Assembly: GCA_964581885.1 (NCBI GenBank)
Contig: CAZOPS010000006.1
Span: forward strand, 1 to 27,924
DNA: 27,924 nucleotides
Source of the DNA: JAYEID01 sp964581885
GTDB taxonomy: Bacteria > Patescibacteriota > WWE3 > JAUXAW01 > JAYEID01
Reading direction: 5' to 3'
The position numbers were made by a program, and so were the translations under genes. The notes below the pieces were generated by a model, which was not told where the DNA came from, did no database searches, and saw only the letters and a program-made list of their open reading frames with translations. This document shows, in pieces, positions 26,299 through 27,924 of the stretch (within the stretch, counting starts at the first letter, position 1; every line of letters starts with the position of its first letter).

Positions 26299-27774
26299 AT
26301 GTTGCTTATGCCAAATGATAATTCTCTAGAAAATGTAAGAGTGCGCAGTGCTCCTTCTCCCACTGGCCGCCCGCATATTGGTACTGCTTATAATGCTCTT
26401 TTTAATTATGTTTTTGCAAAAAAACATGGTGGTACTTTTATTCTCAGGATAGAAGACACAGACCAATCCCGTTACGATGAGGATTCTGAAAAGGAAATTT
26501 TTGAGCTGTTGCGTTGGTTGGGTTTAGAGCCAGAAGAGTCACCAGAAATAGGTGGTAGTTTTGGCCCCTACCGCCAGTCGGAGCGCTTGGATGTTTACCA
26601 AAAATATGCAAAGCAGCTAGTGGAGCAGGGCGATGCCTATTACTGTTTTTGTTCTGCCGAAAGGCTAGAAAAAATTCGCGAAAAGTGCCGAGCCTCGGGA
26701 ACTCCCCCTATGTATGATCGTTGCTGTCGTGATCTAGATCCAGAGGAAGCTAAGGAACGAGCAAAGAATGAGTCGCACGTAATTCGGCTTAAGGTTCCGC
26801 AAGAAGGTGTGACCACATTCCATGATATTGTTCGCGGAGATATTGAAGTTGAAAACAAAATTATTGATGACCAAGTTCTTCTTAAGTCTGATGGTTTTCC
26901 CACTTACCATCTTGCTAATGTAGTGGATGATCACCTGATGGAAATTAGCCATATAATTCGCGGGGAAGAATGGATTTCTTCTGTTCCCAAACATATTTTG
27001 CTTTACAGTGCTTTTGGTTGGAATCCTCCTGTTTATGCTCATACACCCTTGATGCGTGGGGAGGATGGTTCTAAGTTAGGTAAAAGGCACGGTGCTCAGC
27101 CAGCTTCGGAGTACCGCGAGCAGGGCTATTTGCCAGAGGCACTGCTTAATTATTTAGCGCTTTTGGGTTGGACCCATCCAGAAGAAAAAGAGTTTTTTAC
27201 GTTGGAAGAGATGATTGAAAAATTCGAGTTAGAGGATTTGGATGCAACTGCTCCAGTTTATGACCCGGATAAGCTCCGGTGGCTAAACGGAAAATGGATA
27301 AGAAAGCTCAGTGTAACTGAGCTAATTTCAAAATTGAAAATTTTAAATTTAAAATTCTTTCAATCTATGCCGGAGGATAGATTGAAGGACATCGCTGCCC
27401 TTGTTCAAGAACGTATGGAAACACTTCGAGATTTTGATGATCTAGCTAGGTTCTTTTTCGAACGGCCAGATGTGGATAAAGAACTCCTTGTTGAACAGGC
27501 GCACGGGAGTGAAGGTGAAGCAAAAGAAATTTTGGAATCTGTGATTAAAATTCTGGAAACTGTCGAACTGTCGAACTGCCCAACTGACAAACTGGAGGAG
27601 GCCTTTCGTAAGAAGGCCGACGATAAAGGCTGGGGAATGCGGGCAATTTGTATGACCACCCGGGTAGCAATAACTGGTAAAACAGTTTCTCCTCCTCTTT
27701 TTGATTCTATTTGCGTATTAGGTCGTAAGGAGACAGTTTCAAGGATAAAAGCAGCCTTGAAAAAAAGCAGTTAG
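26299..27774 (+). CDS. gltX: glutamyl-tRNA synthetase with repeat-encoded inserts
   Basis: Class I synthetase charging tRNA-Glu (and often tRNA-Gln in bacteria lacking GlnRS). The 491-residue product shows RSAPSPTGRPHIGTAYNALFNY (HIGH region), FILRIEDTDQSR, a cysteine-containing YCFCSAERLEK and CCRDL region, FPTYHLANVVDDHLMEISHIIRGEEW and GSKLGKRHGA (KMSKS equivalent). In the C-terminal anticodon-binding half, two stretches come from repeats: SKLKILNLKFF (about 345-355) and TVELSNCPTDKLEE (about 420-433). Frame is kept. ATG 26308 (codon 4) could be the real start given the -10 at 26289. Confidence 0.95.
   Translation: MLLMPNDNSLENVRVRSAPSPTGRPHIGTAYNALFNYVFAKKHGGTFILRIEDTDQSRYDEDSEKEIFELLRWLGLEPEESPEIGGSFGPYRQSERLDVYQKYAKQLVEQGDAYYCFCSAERLEKIREKCRASGTPPMYDRCCRDLDPEEAKERAKNESHVIRLKVPQEGVTTFHDIVRGDIEVENKIIDDQVLLKSDGFPTYHLANVVDDHLMEISHIIRGEEWISSVPKHILLYSAFGWNPPVYAHTPLMRGEDGSKLGKRHGAQPASEYREQGYLPEALLNYLALLGWTHPEEKEFFTLEEMIEKFELEDLDATAPVYDPDKLRWLNGKWIRKLSVTELISKLKILNLKFFQSMPEDRLKDIAALVQERMETLRDFDDLARFFFERPDVDKELLVEQAHGSEGEAKEILESVIKILETVELSNCPTDKLEEAFRKKADDKGWGMRAICMTTRVAITGKTVSPPLFDSICVLGRKETVSRIKAALKKSS
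27324..27358. repeat. A/T-rich aaatttaaaatt tract inside gltX
   Basis: The tract aaaattgaaaattttaaatttaaaatt resembles the 21-bp units at 1493-1548 and is translated as part of GltX. Confidence 0.6.
27558..27597. repeat. five-copy octamer AACTGNNN inside gltX
   Basis: Octamers aactgtcg (twice), aactgccc, aactgaca, aactggag follow each other. The 40-bp tract lies in the anticodon-binding half of gltX and is in frame. Confidence 0.85.
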
Positions 27775-27811
27775 TTGGTTTTTTTTTGATTAAAAAAGAA
27801 GGGCAGGATAG

Positions 27812-27924
27812 TTAGGACTGCTGGGGGGTTTCTGATTGCTGTTCTTTTGTTAGGTCCTTCTTTTTACCTCCAGAAAGAAGTTTTCCTACTGCAAATCCTA
27901 AACCAAATCCTAAGATCAGAGCAC
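27812..27924 (-). CDS. C-terminal end of a gene running off the window (membrane-associated)
   Basis: On the - strand the last 36 codons of a gene are visible: ALILGFGLGFAVGKLLSGG, then KKKDLTKEQQSETPQQS and a TAA stop. The Gly-rich hydrophobic stretch followed by lysines suggests a membrane segment with a short cytosolic tail. The product cannot be named. It converges with gltX with 37 bp between stops, a gap rich in T and A runs. Confidence 0.6.
   Translation of the reverse strand, partial: ALILGFGLGFAVGKLLSGGKKKDLTKEQQSETPQQS

Noticed and set aside
1..27924. TGA recoded to glycine as in Gracilibacteria or Absconditabacteria
   Set aside because: TGA serves as the natural stop of rpsC, rpmC, infA, rplM and others at the expected protein ends.

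Overview
The window looks like a chromosomal segment of a Candidate Phyla Radiation (Patescibacteria) bacterium using the standard bacterial code: TGA is an ordinary stop, for example at the ends of rpsC, rpmC, infA and rplM. Three things support this placement: no rpmD (L30) between rpsE and rplO, a small gene set with many short intergenic repeats, and A/T-rich gene starts without Shine-Dalgarno sites. The class cannot be fixed from this sequence; a Microgenomates-like lineage is a guess.

Layout. (1) 1-14826: a long + strand ribosomal-protein cluster. Its order is rplV-rpsC-[structured gap]-rplP-rpmC-rplN-rpsQ-rplX-rplE-rpsN-rpsH-rplF-rplR-rpsE-rplO-secY-ybaB-adk-map-infA-rpmJ-rpsM-rpsK-rpsD-rpoA-rplQ-rplM-rpsI. 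Relative to the usual order rplN and rpsQ are exchanged, a YbaB/EbfC gene sits between secY and adk, and the operon is broken by a 466-bp structured gap after rpsC and by several arrays of small hairpins. (2) 14827-20260: an accessory island, visibly GC-richer in its genes, with strong Shine-Dalgarno sites, its own promoters and terminators, and mostly unrecognised small proteins. It includes a membrane coiled-coil protein coupled to a secreted lytic transglycosylase, a small zinc-ribbon protein, tRNA-Pro(GGG), a GIY-YIG endonuclease and at least one highly folded RNA-like element. (3) 20259-27924: housekeeping genes, namely uppS and a trans-prenyl diphosphate synthase (- strand), aspS, a D,D-carboxypeptidase, an unknown membrane-anchored protein (- strand), gltX and the 3' end of a - strand gene.

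How the parts fit. The first block builds the ribosome, the Sec channel and RNA polymerase alpha. The two prenyl synthases make the polyprenyl carrier lipid, and the D,D-carboxypeptidase and lytic transglycosylase act on peptidoglycan, so the cell evidently has a peptidoglycan wall. Tandem heptamer and octamer repeats occur between genes and have entered the coding frames of map and gltX.

Most worth following up: the structured rpsC-rplP gap (1087-1552), the structured element at 17672-17913, the dispersed hairpin arrays with a constant linker and changing stems, the overlapping small reading frames at 16720-16894, and the contrast between SD-less housekeeping genes and SD-rich island genes.
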